DNA of 64,000 bases from CAVRUZ01 sp963724495 (GTDB taxonomy: Bacteria > Actinomycetota > Actinomycetes > Propionibacteriales > DAIQRJ01): contig CAVRUZ010000006.1 in the NCBI GenBank assembly GCA_963724495.1, positions 434,001 to 498,000 on the forward strand. The letters are read 5' to 3'. The notes beneath the pieces were generated by a model. The model was not told the DNA's origin, searched no databases, and saw only the letters and a list, made by a program, of their open reading frames with translations. The position numbers and the translations under genes were made by a program. Within the stretch, counting starts at the first letter, position 1; each line of letters starts with the position of its first letter. Shown piece after piece: positions 53,994 through 61,338 of this stretch.

Positions 53994-54051
53994 GCACTCC
54001 TCCACCTAGGCTTGCCGACTGACCGGTCGGGCGAGTCGAGTGGAGTGGTGG

Positions 54052-54681
54052 ATGTCAGCGCGCATGCGCCCGCTGGTGGCCGGGATCGTGGCCATGGCCA
54101 CGACCGCCGTCGTGTTCTCCGGCTGCACGCTGTCGAACTCCTCGACGGCCCGGTCGACCCCGACACCACCGAGCGACCAGCCGTACCCAACGCCGAGTCC
54201 GACGGCGACTCCGACCCCGACGACACCCTCGGCCGACGTCACCGCCAGCCCCACGCCCACCCCATCGGGCAGACCCACGCCGACACCGAGTCCGTCTCCG
54301 TCGCCGGAGCCGACCACCGCGGCTCGCGTGGTCTACGGCCACCTGGAGTCGATCGCGCGTACCGCTGACGGGTATGCGGTCTCCTACCGCGCGGCGACCC
54401 GGTGCGTCGCGGTCAAGGCACCGACGTGCACGTCCAAGCCGGACGACGTCTTCGCCGACGACAGCTGGCTGGCCAAGCCGGCGAAGAAGGCGACCAGCTC
54501 ACCACTCGCGCCGAAGGCCACCGGCTCGGTCAAGGTCAAGGGCAAGACGGTGGAGCTCTCGGTCGCAGCCCTGACCCCGTTGCCCGCGCCCGGCGGTCTC
54601 GTGGTCGACCTGCGATCGGCACCGATCCCGGTCAAGATCACCGTCGACAGGGCCGTTACCGGGATCGTGCAGCTGCAGTAG
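54052..54681 (+). CDS. Putative lipoprotein with Thr/Pro/Ser-rich linker
   Basis: 209 residues. Signal peptide MSARMRPLVAGIVAMATTAV ends in the lipobox VFSGC (Cys25). A 60-residue linker of Pro-Thr-Pro-Ser repeats follows (residues about 35-95), likely extended and possibly O-mannosylated. The C-terminal domain (VVYGHLESIARTADGYAVSY, ATRCVAVKAPTC) shows no family I recognise. I chose ATG 54052 over GTG 54040 because it gives a compact signal peptide. It is convergent with the membrane protein gene of the MoxR operon. Confidence 0.65.
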   Translation: MSARMRPLVAGIVAMATTAVVFSGCTLSNSSTARSTPTPPSDQPYPTPSPTATPTPTTPSADVTASPTPTPSGRPTPTPSPSPSPEPTTAARVVYGHLESIARTADGYAVSYRAATRCVAVKAPTCTSKPDDVFADDSWLAKPAKKATSSPLAPKATGSVKVKGKTVELSVAALTPLPAPGGLVVDLRSAPIPVKITVDRAVTGIVQLQ

Positions 54682-54700
54682 CCCGACCGGCCCGACGACG

Positions 54701-55282
54701 TCAGTACATCCGCTCGGCCGTCTGCTGCTCCTCCACGGGAGGGACCGCGCGGTACTGCCAGGCCAGTGCCAGCGCGCCGAAGGCGAGGACCGGAGCCAGC
54801 ACCGCGAGCACCACGCCCACGTTCCGGCCGACGGTGAGGTCGAGGCCCGCGGCCACCACCGACAGCACCGCACCGGCGAGACCCGCGACAAGCACGCCGG
54901 CCGCCTGCGCCCCCCACCGTCGGATCCGCGGTCCCGGCCGCCGGCCCGACGGTTGGAGTGCGAGGCTCTCCGCCAGGTCGCAGGTCAGGGCCCAGGCCAG
55001 GAGCAGCAGACCCACCGCACCGGCCGCCATCGCCGAGCGGTCGTTCACGGCGGCACCGATCAGGGCGCACAGGACACCGACGAGGCTCGCGAGTTCCACT
55101 CCGGGAACGAGGGCGAGCGCGAACGCCACCATCCCGATCACCTCGAGGGTCAGGATCGTCCCATCCATGCCGCTGAAGGCGAGCGCCAGTGCCGCCGCGG
55201 CCAGCCCGAAAGCGGCGAGGCGCACCAGCACGCTGGCCGCCTGCGGCGTGAAGCGCCGGGAGGTGTCGCCGTCGGGGCTCAT
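54701..55282 (-). CDS. Conserved membrane protein of the MoxR/DUF58 operon
   Basis: 193 residues, five to six hydrophobic segments rich in Ala, Leu and Val (LVRLAAFGLAAAALALAFSG, IGMVAFALALVPGVELASLV, AAGAVGLLLLAWALTCDLAE, GVVLAVLAPVLAFGALALAW). No known domain recognised. ATG 55282 overlaps the DUF58 gene stop (ATGA), so it is the last gene of the operon. Confidence 0.7.
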   Translation of the reverse strand: MSPDGDTSRRFTPQAASVLVRLAAFGLAAAALALAFSGMDGTILTLEVIGMVAFALALVPGVELASLVGVLCALIGAAVNDRSAMAAGAVGLLLLAWALTCDLAESLALQPSGRRPGPRIRRWGAQAAGVLVAGLAGAVLSVVAAGLDLTVGRNVGVVLAVLAPVLAFGALALAWQYRAVPPVEEQQTAERMY

Positions 55283-56535
55283 CGCTCCTGCCTCCGCAGC
55301 TCGACGGCGATCTGAGAAAGCGGGTCCACCATGTCGTGGGTCATGGCGTGGACGGGGATCGAGAGCGCGCGCAGCTCCGACTTCAGCGCTTCGCGCTCCA
55401 TCAGCCACATCCGCAGCGCCGCCTTGCCGATGCGATCGGTCGGCTCGTCCGGCCCGGTCGTGAGGGTGTCGACGACAGCGACCGCATGACCGCGTTCACG
55501 CAGGTCGGCGAGGGAGGCGATCACCTCGGCGGTCAGCAGTGGGCTGAAGCAGAAGACAAGTGCTCCGGCCGGCAGCGACTGCCGGGGCAGCCGGCTGAGG
55601 TCGGGATCGAGCACGGAGTAGTCGCCGCGCGCGGCCATCAGCATCTCCACCACGCGGTAGAAGTGCCGGTCCCCCTGCCGCGGCTGCAACCACCGCAGGT
55701 AGCCACCGAAAGCCACCGCACCCACCTGGTCGGTGAACTCGAGATACGCCTGCGTCACGGCAACAGCGGCACGCACCGACGCGTCCAGACTCGAGTTCTC
55801 CGGACCACCGACATCGACCGTGGTGTCGACGAGCGCGACCACGGCGGCGGTGCGCTCGGCCAGGTACTCGTTCACGAACAGGGATCCCCGCCGCTGACTC
55901 ACCCGCCAGTTCACTCTGCGGGCCGAGTCGCCCGGGAGATAGCCGCGAACGGACGAGAACTCGTTGCCCGATCCTGGCCGGCGCGAGACGTGGGATCCCA
56001 GCTGTGCCTTGAGCCGGGCCGGCAGTGGGACGAACCGTGCTCTCGAGGGCCGCGGGTAGACCTGGACGGCTGGGAACTCCACGTGGTGCTGGGTCTGCCA
56101 CATCAGGCCGAGCGCGGTGCACCGCACGGTCCACGGGCCGACGCGCCACCTCCCCCAGCGTCCGGTGTGGATCGTCCAGCTCTCGGCAAGACCCCCCTTG
56201 TGGCTCTCGATCGCGGTGGACGAGGGCGACAGGGCGGCCGGCAGTCGTGGGATCACCAGCGTGTCGGCGATGTCCCGATCGCCGGTGTCGACCTCCAGGC
56301 CGAGTTCGACGTCGTCGTCCTCGAAGACCCGTTCGGCCATTCCGCGGACGTTGACCCGCAGGCTGGTGGGCCGCGGCCGGTAGCCGCCGAAGGCAACCGC
56401 GAGCAGGGCGGGCGCGGCGATCGGGATCAGCGCGACGTCGCGGAACAGGACCGCGGCGACCATTCCCAGCATCGCGACGGTGACGAGCCGGACGGCCAGC
56501 CGGGTCGGACGCCAGAGCGGCGTCATCGACGCCAT
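55279..56535 (-). CDS. DUF58 domain-containing protein
   Basis: 418 residues. Two N-terminal membrane segments (about 12-55), a beta-rich region, then the DUF58 signature GSGNEFSSVRGYLPGDSARR with VNWRVSQRRGSLFVNEY, followed by a vWA-like fold (VALVDTTVDVGGPENSSLDA). DUF58 proteins occur next to MoxR ATPases and are thought to act with them as a chaperone system on membrane or cell-wall targets. ATG 56535 is 4 nt after the MoxR stop; MTPLW at 56526 is an alternative. Confidence 0.92.
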   Translation of the reverse strand: MASMTPLWRPTRLAVRLVTVAMLGMVAAVLFRDVALIPIAAPALLAVAFGGYRPRPTSLRVNVRGMAERVFEDDDVELGLEVDTGDRDIADTLVIPRLPAALSPSSTAIESHKGGLAESWTIHTGRWGRWRVGPWTVRCTALGLMWQTQHHVEFPAVQVYPRPSRARFVPLPARLKAQLGSHVSRRPGSGNEFSSVRGYLPGDSARRVNWRVSQRRGSLFVNEYLAERTAAVVALVDTTVDVGGPENSSLDASVRAAVAVTQAYLEFTDQVGAVAFGGYLRWLQPRQGDRHFYRVVEMLMAARGDYSVLDPDLSRLPRQSLPAGALVFCFSPLLTAEVIASLADLRERGHAVAVVDTLTTGPDEPTDRIGKAALRMWLMEREALKSELRALSIPVHAMTHDMVDPLSQIAVELRRQER

Positions 56536-56539
56536 CGGC

Positions 56540-57502
56540 TCAGACCGGCCGGGTGGCGGGCACCGGCACTTCGGCGACCACCTCGGCCGCCACGTCGTCA
56601 CCGGTGACCTGCCGCACCCACAGCTCCGGCCGCACCACGAGCCGATGCCCGACGGCCGAGACGAACACCGCCTGTACGTCTTCGGGCACGACGTAGTCGC
56701 GACCGTTCAGCAGCGCCTGACCACGGCTCAGCTGGGTGATGGCCAGCGTGCCGCGTGGGCTGGCCCCGATGGTCAGCTTGGTGTTGGCCCGGGTGGCCTC
56801 GACGAGCGAGACGATGTAGTCGAGCAGGTCGTCGTGCACGTCGACCTGTTCGAGCGCGTCGATCATCGCCAGCACCTGGTCGGGCTCGACGACCTTGCGC
56901 ACCACCGGGTCGCGACCGGAACGCGCGATCCGGCGGACCACCATCTCCTTCTCGCCCGCTGAGTCCAGGTAGCCCATCCGCACCCGCAGCATGAACCGGT
57001 CGAGCTGGGCTTCCGGCAGCGCGTAGGTGCCCTCGAACTCGATCGGGTTCTGGGTGGCCAGCACGACGAACGGCTTGGGCAGCTTGTGCGAGATGCCCTC
57101 GGCGCTGACCTGTCCCTCGCCCATCGCCTCCAGCAGTGCCGCCTGGGTCTTCGGTGGGGTGCGGTTGATCTCGTCGGCCAGCAGGAGCTGGGTGAACACC
57201 GGGCCTGGGCGGAACTCGAAGCTCTGGTCCGACGGGTCGTAGATGGAGGCGCCGGTGATGTCCTGCGGCAACAGGTCGGGCGTGAACTGGACCCGGCCGA
57301 AGGAGAGTCCGAGTGCACCGGCGAACGTCCGCGCAAGCATCGTCTTGCCAAGGCCGGGCAGATCCTCGAGCAGCACGTGGCCGCCGGCCAGGATGCCGAT
57401 CAGGACCTGTTCGACCGACTCGTCCTTCCCGACGATCACCTTCGTGACCTCAGAGATCACGCGGTCGGCCACCTCGCACGTCTCCGCGACACTCATCTGC
57501 AC
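56540..57502 (-). CDS. MoxR-family AAA+ ATPase
   Basis: 320 residues. Walker A LEDLPGLGKTMLARTFAGAL (GLGKT), Walker B LLLADEINRTPPKTQAALLE, sensor 1 VLATQNPIEFEGTYALPEAQ and sensor 2 GASPRGTLAITQLSRGQALL. The GTG at 57502 has AGGAGG 6 nt upstream. MoxR proteins help assemble or activate partner proteins and work with vWA/DUF58 partners, here the next gene. Confidence 0.95.
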   Translation of the reverse strand: MQMSVAETCEVADRVISEVTKVIVGKDESVEQVLIGILAGGHVLLEDLPGLGKTMLARTFAGALGLSFGRVQFTPDLLPQDITGASIYDPSDQSFEFRPGPVFTQLLLADEINRTPPKTQAALLEAMGEGQVSAEGISHKLPKPFVVLATQNPIEFEGTYALPEAQLDRFMLRVRMGYLDSAGEKEMVVRRIARSGRDPVVRKVVEPDQVLAMIDALEQVDVHDDLLDYIVSLVEATRANTKLTIGASPRGTLAITQLSRGQALLNGRDYVVPEDVQAVFVSAVGHRLVVRPELWVRQVTGDDVAAEVVAEVPVPATRPV

Positions 57503-57542
57503 GTCAGGACCTCCTGAAGGCTTCGCTGGATGGCTCGCTGAC

Positions 57543-58052
57543 TCAGATGGAGTCGAGTTCGGTGAGCATCCGGTTCACCGTATCGACGCTCACCCCTTTG
57601 TGCTCGCTGTCACGGCGGCGTGGACGGTCGGGGTCGACGAACGGCCAGGTCACCGGACCGATCAGCTGTTCGCCGAGACCAGGGGTCGCGGCGACCTTGG
57701 CGATGGACAGCCCGTGACGCGACAGCTTCGCCTCGGCGATCCGCTGGATGTGCTTCAACAGGTACGCGTCGGCGTCGCGGGGCGAGCGCTCCGACCAGCC
57801 GATGTCGGCGGCAACGGAGTCGAATGTCGGGAACCGCGAGCGGCCGCGGTGTCCCAGTCTGGGGAATCGCAGCCGCAGCCTGGCCAGTGGATGGCTCGGA
57901 TGCACCGTGTGCGCCAGCCCCAGCCGCAGGCCGAGCATCTCGTTCAGGGAGATCGCGATCAGTCCGGCCGCCAGGCCACTCAGGCTGCTGGACAGGGTCA
58001 ACACCACGGTGACCAGCACCAGGAACGGGCGGAGGTAGCCCGTGAGGGACAT
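57543..58052 (-). CDS. Conserved protein of unknown function in the MoxR operon
   Basis: 169 residues from ATG 58052, which overlaps the stop of the DUF4129 gene (TGATG). One hydrophobic N-terminal region (FLVLVTVVLTLSSSLSGLAA, then GLIAISLNEMLGL) forms one or two membrane helices. A basic cytosolic part follows, containing HPLARLRLRFPRLGHRGRSR and AEAKLSRHGLSIAKVAATPG. No family recognised. Its place between DUF4129 and MoxR suggests it is part of the same membrane-associated system. Confidence 0.65.
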   Translation of the reverse strand: MSLTGYLRPFLVLVTVVLTLSSSLSGLAAGLIAISLNEMLGLRLGLAHTVHPSHPLARLRLRFPRLGHRGRSRFPTFDSVAADIGWSERSPRDADAYLLKHIQRIAEAKLSRHGLSIAKVAATPGLGEQLIGPVTWPFVDPDRPRRRDSEHKGVSVDTVNRMLTELDSI

Positions 58053-59032
58053 CAGCGGGCCCCGGCGTCCGGCGCCCCGGCTGCGGCCGGGACGTCCGCG
58101 GCGGACTCCCCTTCGAGGCGGTGTGCCGCGATGTCCTTGCGCAGCGCCGCGAGCCGGCCGCGGGCCTCGCCGACGTCGCCATCGGTCATGTCGTGGGGGG
58201 AGAACCGGGCCCGTTCGAAGATCTCCACCAAGGCTTCGGCCTCGACCGCGCCCGCCCTGCTCAACAGCCCGGCCCGCTCGGCCGAGGCAAGTACCGCAGA
58301 AGCCGTGTCGGACTGACCTCTGCTGAGGCCGCGCCGGGCGAGCACCGCTTCGAGCACCTCGTAGCAGCCGATGATCACCATGCGCGGATCGTCGTCGGCG
58401 TAGCTCGCCCGTTCGGCCGCGGAGAGGGCGGCGGCCAGGTCGTCCGCGGCATCGGGCTCGGCCAGCTCCTCGTCGAGCTCGAGTGCCGCCCGGCGCGCCC
58501 GGCGCGCCAGGATCAGTCCTGCGAGGAAGCCGGCGGCCACCACCGCGCCGAGAATGAACAACAGCATGAATCCGCCGCCACCGGTCGCCGGTTGTGGGAT
58601 CGGGGTCGCAGTGCCAGTCCCTCCGCCGGGAGGGGCGAACAGCGGCTGCTGCGTGTCGGGATCGACGGGTCCACGGTCGCGGCGCCGGTAGAGGAACAAC
58701 ACCAGCAGGGCGATCGCGAGGAGGATCATCTGCGAGGCGAACCGGCCCTTGCGCCGTTTCGGCGGCGCGCCCTGTGCGCTCTCCTCGGTGGTGAGGATGA
58801 CGATCCACAAGATCAACCCGATGATCGTCGCCCCAGCCACGAACAGGCCGAAGGCCAGGCCGAGGTCAGGCGTGTCCAGCCGCGTGGACGAGAGTTCGGT
58901 CGAGTGGCTGACGGCGAGGGCGATGGTGGTGACGACCAGCAGAACGGCTACAACGACGGGCAGCACCCAGCCGAGAACGGCTGTCTTGGACTGCACAGCC
59001 TTCTGGGACCGGGTGCTGCGCTGGGGGGGCAC
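58052..59032 (-). CDS. DUF4129 domain-containing membrane protein
   Basis: 326 residues from GTG 59032. Membrane segments at about 19-40 (VLGWVLPVVVAVLLVVTTIA), 58-82, 98-113 and 153-175. The C-terminal cytosolic DUF4129 region includes DDPRMVIIGCYEVLEAVLAR and ERARFSPHDMTDGDVGEARG. DUF4129 proteins regularly precede MoxR-DUF58 operons in actinobacteria. This is the first gene of the five-gene operon running down to 54701. Confidence 0.85.
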   Translation of the reverse strand: MPPQRSTRSQKAVQSKTAVLGWVLPVVVAVLLVVTTIALAVSHSTELSSTRLDTPDLGLAFGLFVAGATIIGLILWIVILTTEESAQGAPPKRRKGRFASQMILLAIALLVLFLYRRRDRGPVDPDTQQPLFAPPGGGTGTATPIPQPATGGGGFMLLFILGAVVAAGFLAGLILARRARRAALELDEELAEPDAADDLAAALSAAERASYADDDPRMVIIGCYEVLEAVLARRGLSRGQSDTASAVLASAERAGLLSRAGAVEAEALVEIFERARFSPHDMTDGDVGEARGRLAALRKDIAAHRLEGESAADVPAAAGAPDAGAR

Positions 59033-59100
59033 AGGCTCATCCTCTTACAGCCTGGCCACCGGGTGGAGCGGCTGGTCCCGAATGACCGGGGCCAGTGCTC

Positions 59101-59130
59101 GACTGCTTCTACTCGAGTGGCTGCTACTCG
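59101..59130. repeat. About 15-bp imperfect tandem duplication at the bldC stop
   Basis: On the minus strand CGAGTAGCAGCCACT (59130-59116) is followed by CGAGTAGAAGCAGT (59115-59102) and then CGAG. The first CGAGTAG contains the bldC TAG stop (59126-59124), and the second repeats it 15 bp later in frame. One base is deleted between copies. Confidence 0.6.
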
Positions 59131-59333
59131 GGGCGCCGCTGCGGCGGCACCATGCCGCTGAGCAACTGGCGAACCTCTGACTCGCGGTAGCGACGGTGGC
59201 CGCCAAGCGTGCGGATGGAGCTGAGCTTTCCAGCCTTCGCCCATCGGGTCACGGTCTTGGGGTCCACGCGGAACAGCGCGGCCACCTCCGCAGGGGTCAG
59301 CAGGTTGTCGACCTCGGGGCTACGAACGTTCAT
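59124..59333 (-). CDS. bldC: BldC-type developmental MerR-like regulator
   Basis: 69 residues, essentially one winged helix-turn-helix: LLTPAEVAALFRVDPKTVTR, WAKAGKLSSIRTLGGHRRYR and ESEVRQLLSGM. The WAKAGKL-S-IRTLGGHRRYRE run is the strongly conserved BldC signature. In Streptomyces BldC delays the onset of development and binds AT-rich direct repeats by head-to-tail oligomerisation. ATG 59333 fits a GGAGG six bases upstream; ATG 59339 is possible. A 16-bp palindrome lies in its 5' leader and AT-rich DNA further upstream. Confidence 0.95.
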   Translation of the reverse strand: MNVRSPEVDNLLTPAEVAALFRVDPKTVTRWAKAGKLSSIRTLGGHRRYRESEVRQLLSGMVPPQRRPE

Positions 59334-59351
59334 GCACATCCTCCGTCCAGG

Positions 59352-59367
59352 CCTGCTGATCAGCAGG
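59352..59367. promoter_or_regulatory. 16-bp perfect palindrome in the bldC leader
   Basis: CCTGCTGATCAGCAGG reads the same on both strands and sits 19 bp before the bldC start, just upstream of the ribosome-binding site. It could be an operator or, in RNA, a hairpin that hides the ribosome-binding site. Confidence 0.5.
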
Positions 59368-59923
59368 GGACCCGTGTTCCGCCGTCACCATCATTGGCGC
59401 TGCGTGCACAGGCTTGTCTACAAATAGTAACTACGTGCTCAATACCCCGACATTCCGGTGCGAACCCCCTGCTGCGCCCCGCATGTCGTGCTGGAACTTT
59501 GCTGCATCGCTAGTCTGGCACGTCAAATCGGGATAACCAACCCTAACCACGCGCATTCGGGGGTCCGATTTTGGACGACCTCCGCATGCTCTGACCGTTT
59601 TCATCCGTTTTATACTAAATGTCCGGGATGATGTGAACATCCGCTACTGAGGGTAGTCGATTTGGGGACAGTCGATCGAGGCAGATGTAACCATGATTCG
59701 AGCGCAATCGTGCCCCCGAGCGTCCCTGACCACCGGCTGCGCCACTGCTGGGCCGACGCACACCGGCCCGGGATGCGCAACGATGGCGGTCCCAGGTACG
59801 TTTGGCAACACGAAGTGACGAACTGGTCCACTTCTTCCACAACGCCAGTCAACTCACGCTCACAGACCGCTGGGACGCCTCCACGGGCACCGGCGTGTTG
59901 CGTCATGCAAGGGGGTCGACCCT
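59368..59923. other. AT-rich divergent intergenic region between bldC and DUF3073
   Basis: About 550 bp with no supported gene and an AT content well above the window average, especially at 59412-59430 and 59590-59650. It contains the bldC promoter candidate, a consensus-like -10 TATACT at 59611-59616 on the plus strand without a clear -35, and a short inverted repeat GGATG-N7-CATCC (59626-59642) just after it. Such AT-rich DNA is a natural target for BldC or Lsr2. The small open frames here have no codon bias or homology I recognise. Confidence 0.6.
59415..59442 (-). promoter_or_regulatory. Putative bldC promoter
   Basis: On the minus strand TTGAGC (59437-59442) and TAGACA (59415-59420) are 16 bp apart, giving a start near 59408 and a leader of about 75 nt that would include the 16-bp palindrome. 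The spacing is a base short and the match moderate. Confidence 0.35.
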
Positions 59924-60208
59924 ATGGGGCGCCGCGGCCGACAGAAGGCCAAGCAGACACGAGTGGCCCGGGAGCTCAAGTACAGCTCCGGCCCCACCGA
60001 CCTCGACCAGCTCGCACGCGAACTCGCGGCGGAGCGCCACCCCGGTGATCCCCTGCCGCCGGTCGTTCAGACCAGCCTCGACGGCACCGACCGTGACGGT
60101 GATGGCGACGACACGATCGGTGACGAAGCCGACGACGGCGACTACCGCCGCTACTCGGCCTACGACGACGACGACGACCAGCCGGCGAACGGCACCTACA
60201 GTCGCTGA
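59924..60208 (+). CDS. DUF3073 family protein
   Basis: 94 residues. The N-terminus MGRRGRQKAKQTRVARELKY is the conserved DUF3073 start; a helix (PTDLDQLARELAAER) follows, and the C-terminal half is very acidic (DRDGDGDDTIGDEADDGD, YDDDDD). It is a small actinobacterial protein of unknown function, usually next to purM. The stop codon lies in the first unit of a 16-bp tandem repeat. Convergent with purM. Confidence 0.9.
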   Translation: MGRRGRQKAKQTRVARELKYSSGPTDLDQLARELAAERHPGDPLPPVVQTSLDGTDRDGDGDDTIGDEADDGDYRRYSAYDDDDDQPANGTYSR

Positions 60209-60240
60209 TCCTGGCAGTCGCTGATCCTGGCAGTCGCTGA
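60199..60240. repeat. 16-bp tandem repeat spanning the DUF3073 stop codon
   Basis: CAGTCGCTGATCCTGG occurs exactly at 60199-60214 and 60215-60230, and its first ten bases again at 60231-60240. The TGA stop of the DUF3073 gene (60206-60208) is in the first unit and is repeated in the following two. It fills the gap to the convergent purM gene. Confidence 0.93.
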
Positions 60241-60255
60241 CCGCAGCGGCGGCTC

Positions 60256-61338
60256 TCAGCTCGAGTGACTCCCGGTGAGCGTCGCGCCGCCCGGAGCATC
60301 TGGCTGGCTCGTCGTCTGCACCGAACCGGCAACCCAGGCCGGGACCCTGCGCTCGCGGAGCAGCGAGACGGCAGCATCGGCCGACTCCGGTGGCACGACC
60401 AGGATCATCCCGATGCCGAGGTTCAGCGTCGACTCCAGGTCGGCCACATCCACCCCGGCCAGGCCGGCGGTCACCTGGAACACCGGCGGCGGAGTCCAGC
60501 TGGAGCGCTCCACCCGGGCCGTCGCGCCCGGCGGCAGCACCCGGGCAAGGTTGGCCGCGATGCCCCCGCCGGTGACATGGCACGCGGCATGCACCTCGAC
60601 CTGCCGGATCACCTCGAGCACGTCGAGCGCGTAGATCCGGGTAGGTTCCAGCAGCTCCTCGCCCAGCGAGCGCTCGAACTCAGGGACGTCCTTGTCCAGG
60701 CGCCAGCCGGCATCGGCCAGGAAGACCTTGCGTACCAGGACGTAGCCGTTGGAGTGGAGTCCCGAGCTGGCCATCGCCACCAGCACGTCACCGTCGCGGA
60801 TCCGGGCCGGGCCGAGAACGTCCTCGGCCTCCACCACACCGGTGGTCGCACCGGCGATGTCGAACTCGTCCGGTTCCAGCAGTCCGGCGTGCTCGGCGGT
60901 CTCGCCACCGATCAAGGCCGCCCCGGCCAGCGCACAGCCGTCGGCGATGCCCGAGACGATCGCGGCGATGCGTTCGGGCACGACCGAACCGCACGCGATG
61001 TAGTCGGTCAGGAACAGTGGCTCCGCTCCGCAGACCACGAGATCGTCGACCAGCATGCCGACCAGGTCGCGGCCGATCGTGTCGAAGCGCTCCAGCGCCC
61101 GCGCGATCTCCACCTTGGTCCCGACACCGTCGGTGGACGTCGCGAGCAGCGGGCGGCGGTATCCCTTGAGGGCCGAGGCGTCGAACAAGCCGGCGAATCC
61201 GCCGAGGCCCCCGACGACCTCGGGCCTGGTGGCGCGCGCCACCGACGCCTTCATCAGTTCGACCGCCCGTTCGCCCGCGGCGACATCCACTCCGGCGGCG
61301 GCGTACAGATCGGCCATCGGCCGGGCCGGCCCGGTCAC
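60256..61338 (-). CDS. purM: Phosphoribosylformylglycinamidine cyclo-ligase (AIR synthetase)
   Basis: 360 residues. ATP-dependent ring closure to aminoimidazole ribotide, fifth step of purine synthesis. Motifs: YAAAGVDVAAGERAVELMK, LLATSTDGVGTKVEIARAL, LFLTDYIACGSVVPERIAAI, LIGGETAEHAG, VAMASSGLHSNGYVLVRKVF and AACHVTGGGIAANLARVLP. The GTG at 61338 overlaps the purF stop (GTGA). The C-terminal 20 residues form a variable Gly/Ser/Thr tail. Confidence 0.96.
   Translation of the reverse strand: MTGPARPMADLYAAAGVDVAAGERAVELMKASVARATRPEVVGGLGGFAGLFDASALKGYRRPLLATSTDGVGTKVEIARALERFDTIGRDLVGMLVDDLVVCGAEPLFLTDYIACGSVVPERIAAIVSGIADGCALAGAALIGGETAEHAGLLEPDEFDIAGATTGVVEAEDVLGPARIRDGDVLVAMASSGLHSNGYVLVRKVFLADAGWRLDKDVPEFERSLGEELLEPTRIYALDVLEVIRQVEVHAACHVTGGGIAANLARVLPPGATARVERSSWTPPPVFQVTAGLAGVDVADLESTLNLGIGMILVVPPESADAAVSLLRERRVPAWVAGSVQTTSQPDAPGGATLTGSHSS

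Noticed and set aside
54015..54030. Terminator hairpin after the sugar permease genes (CCGAC-N6-GTCGG)
   Set aside because: Only a 5-bp stem and no T-run; too weak to call.
54150..54310. Repeat element at the CCGAC/CCACC-rich stretch
   Set aside because: It is the coding sequence of a Pro/Thr/Ser linker in the lipoprotein and needs no separate repeat call.
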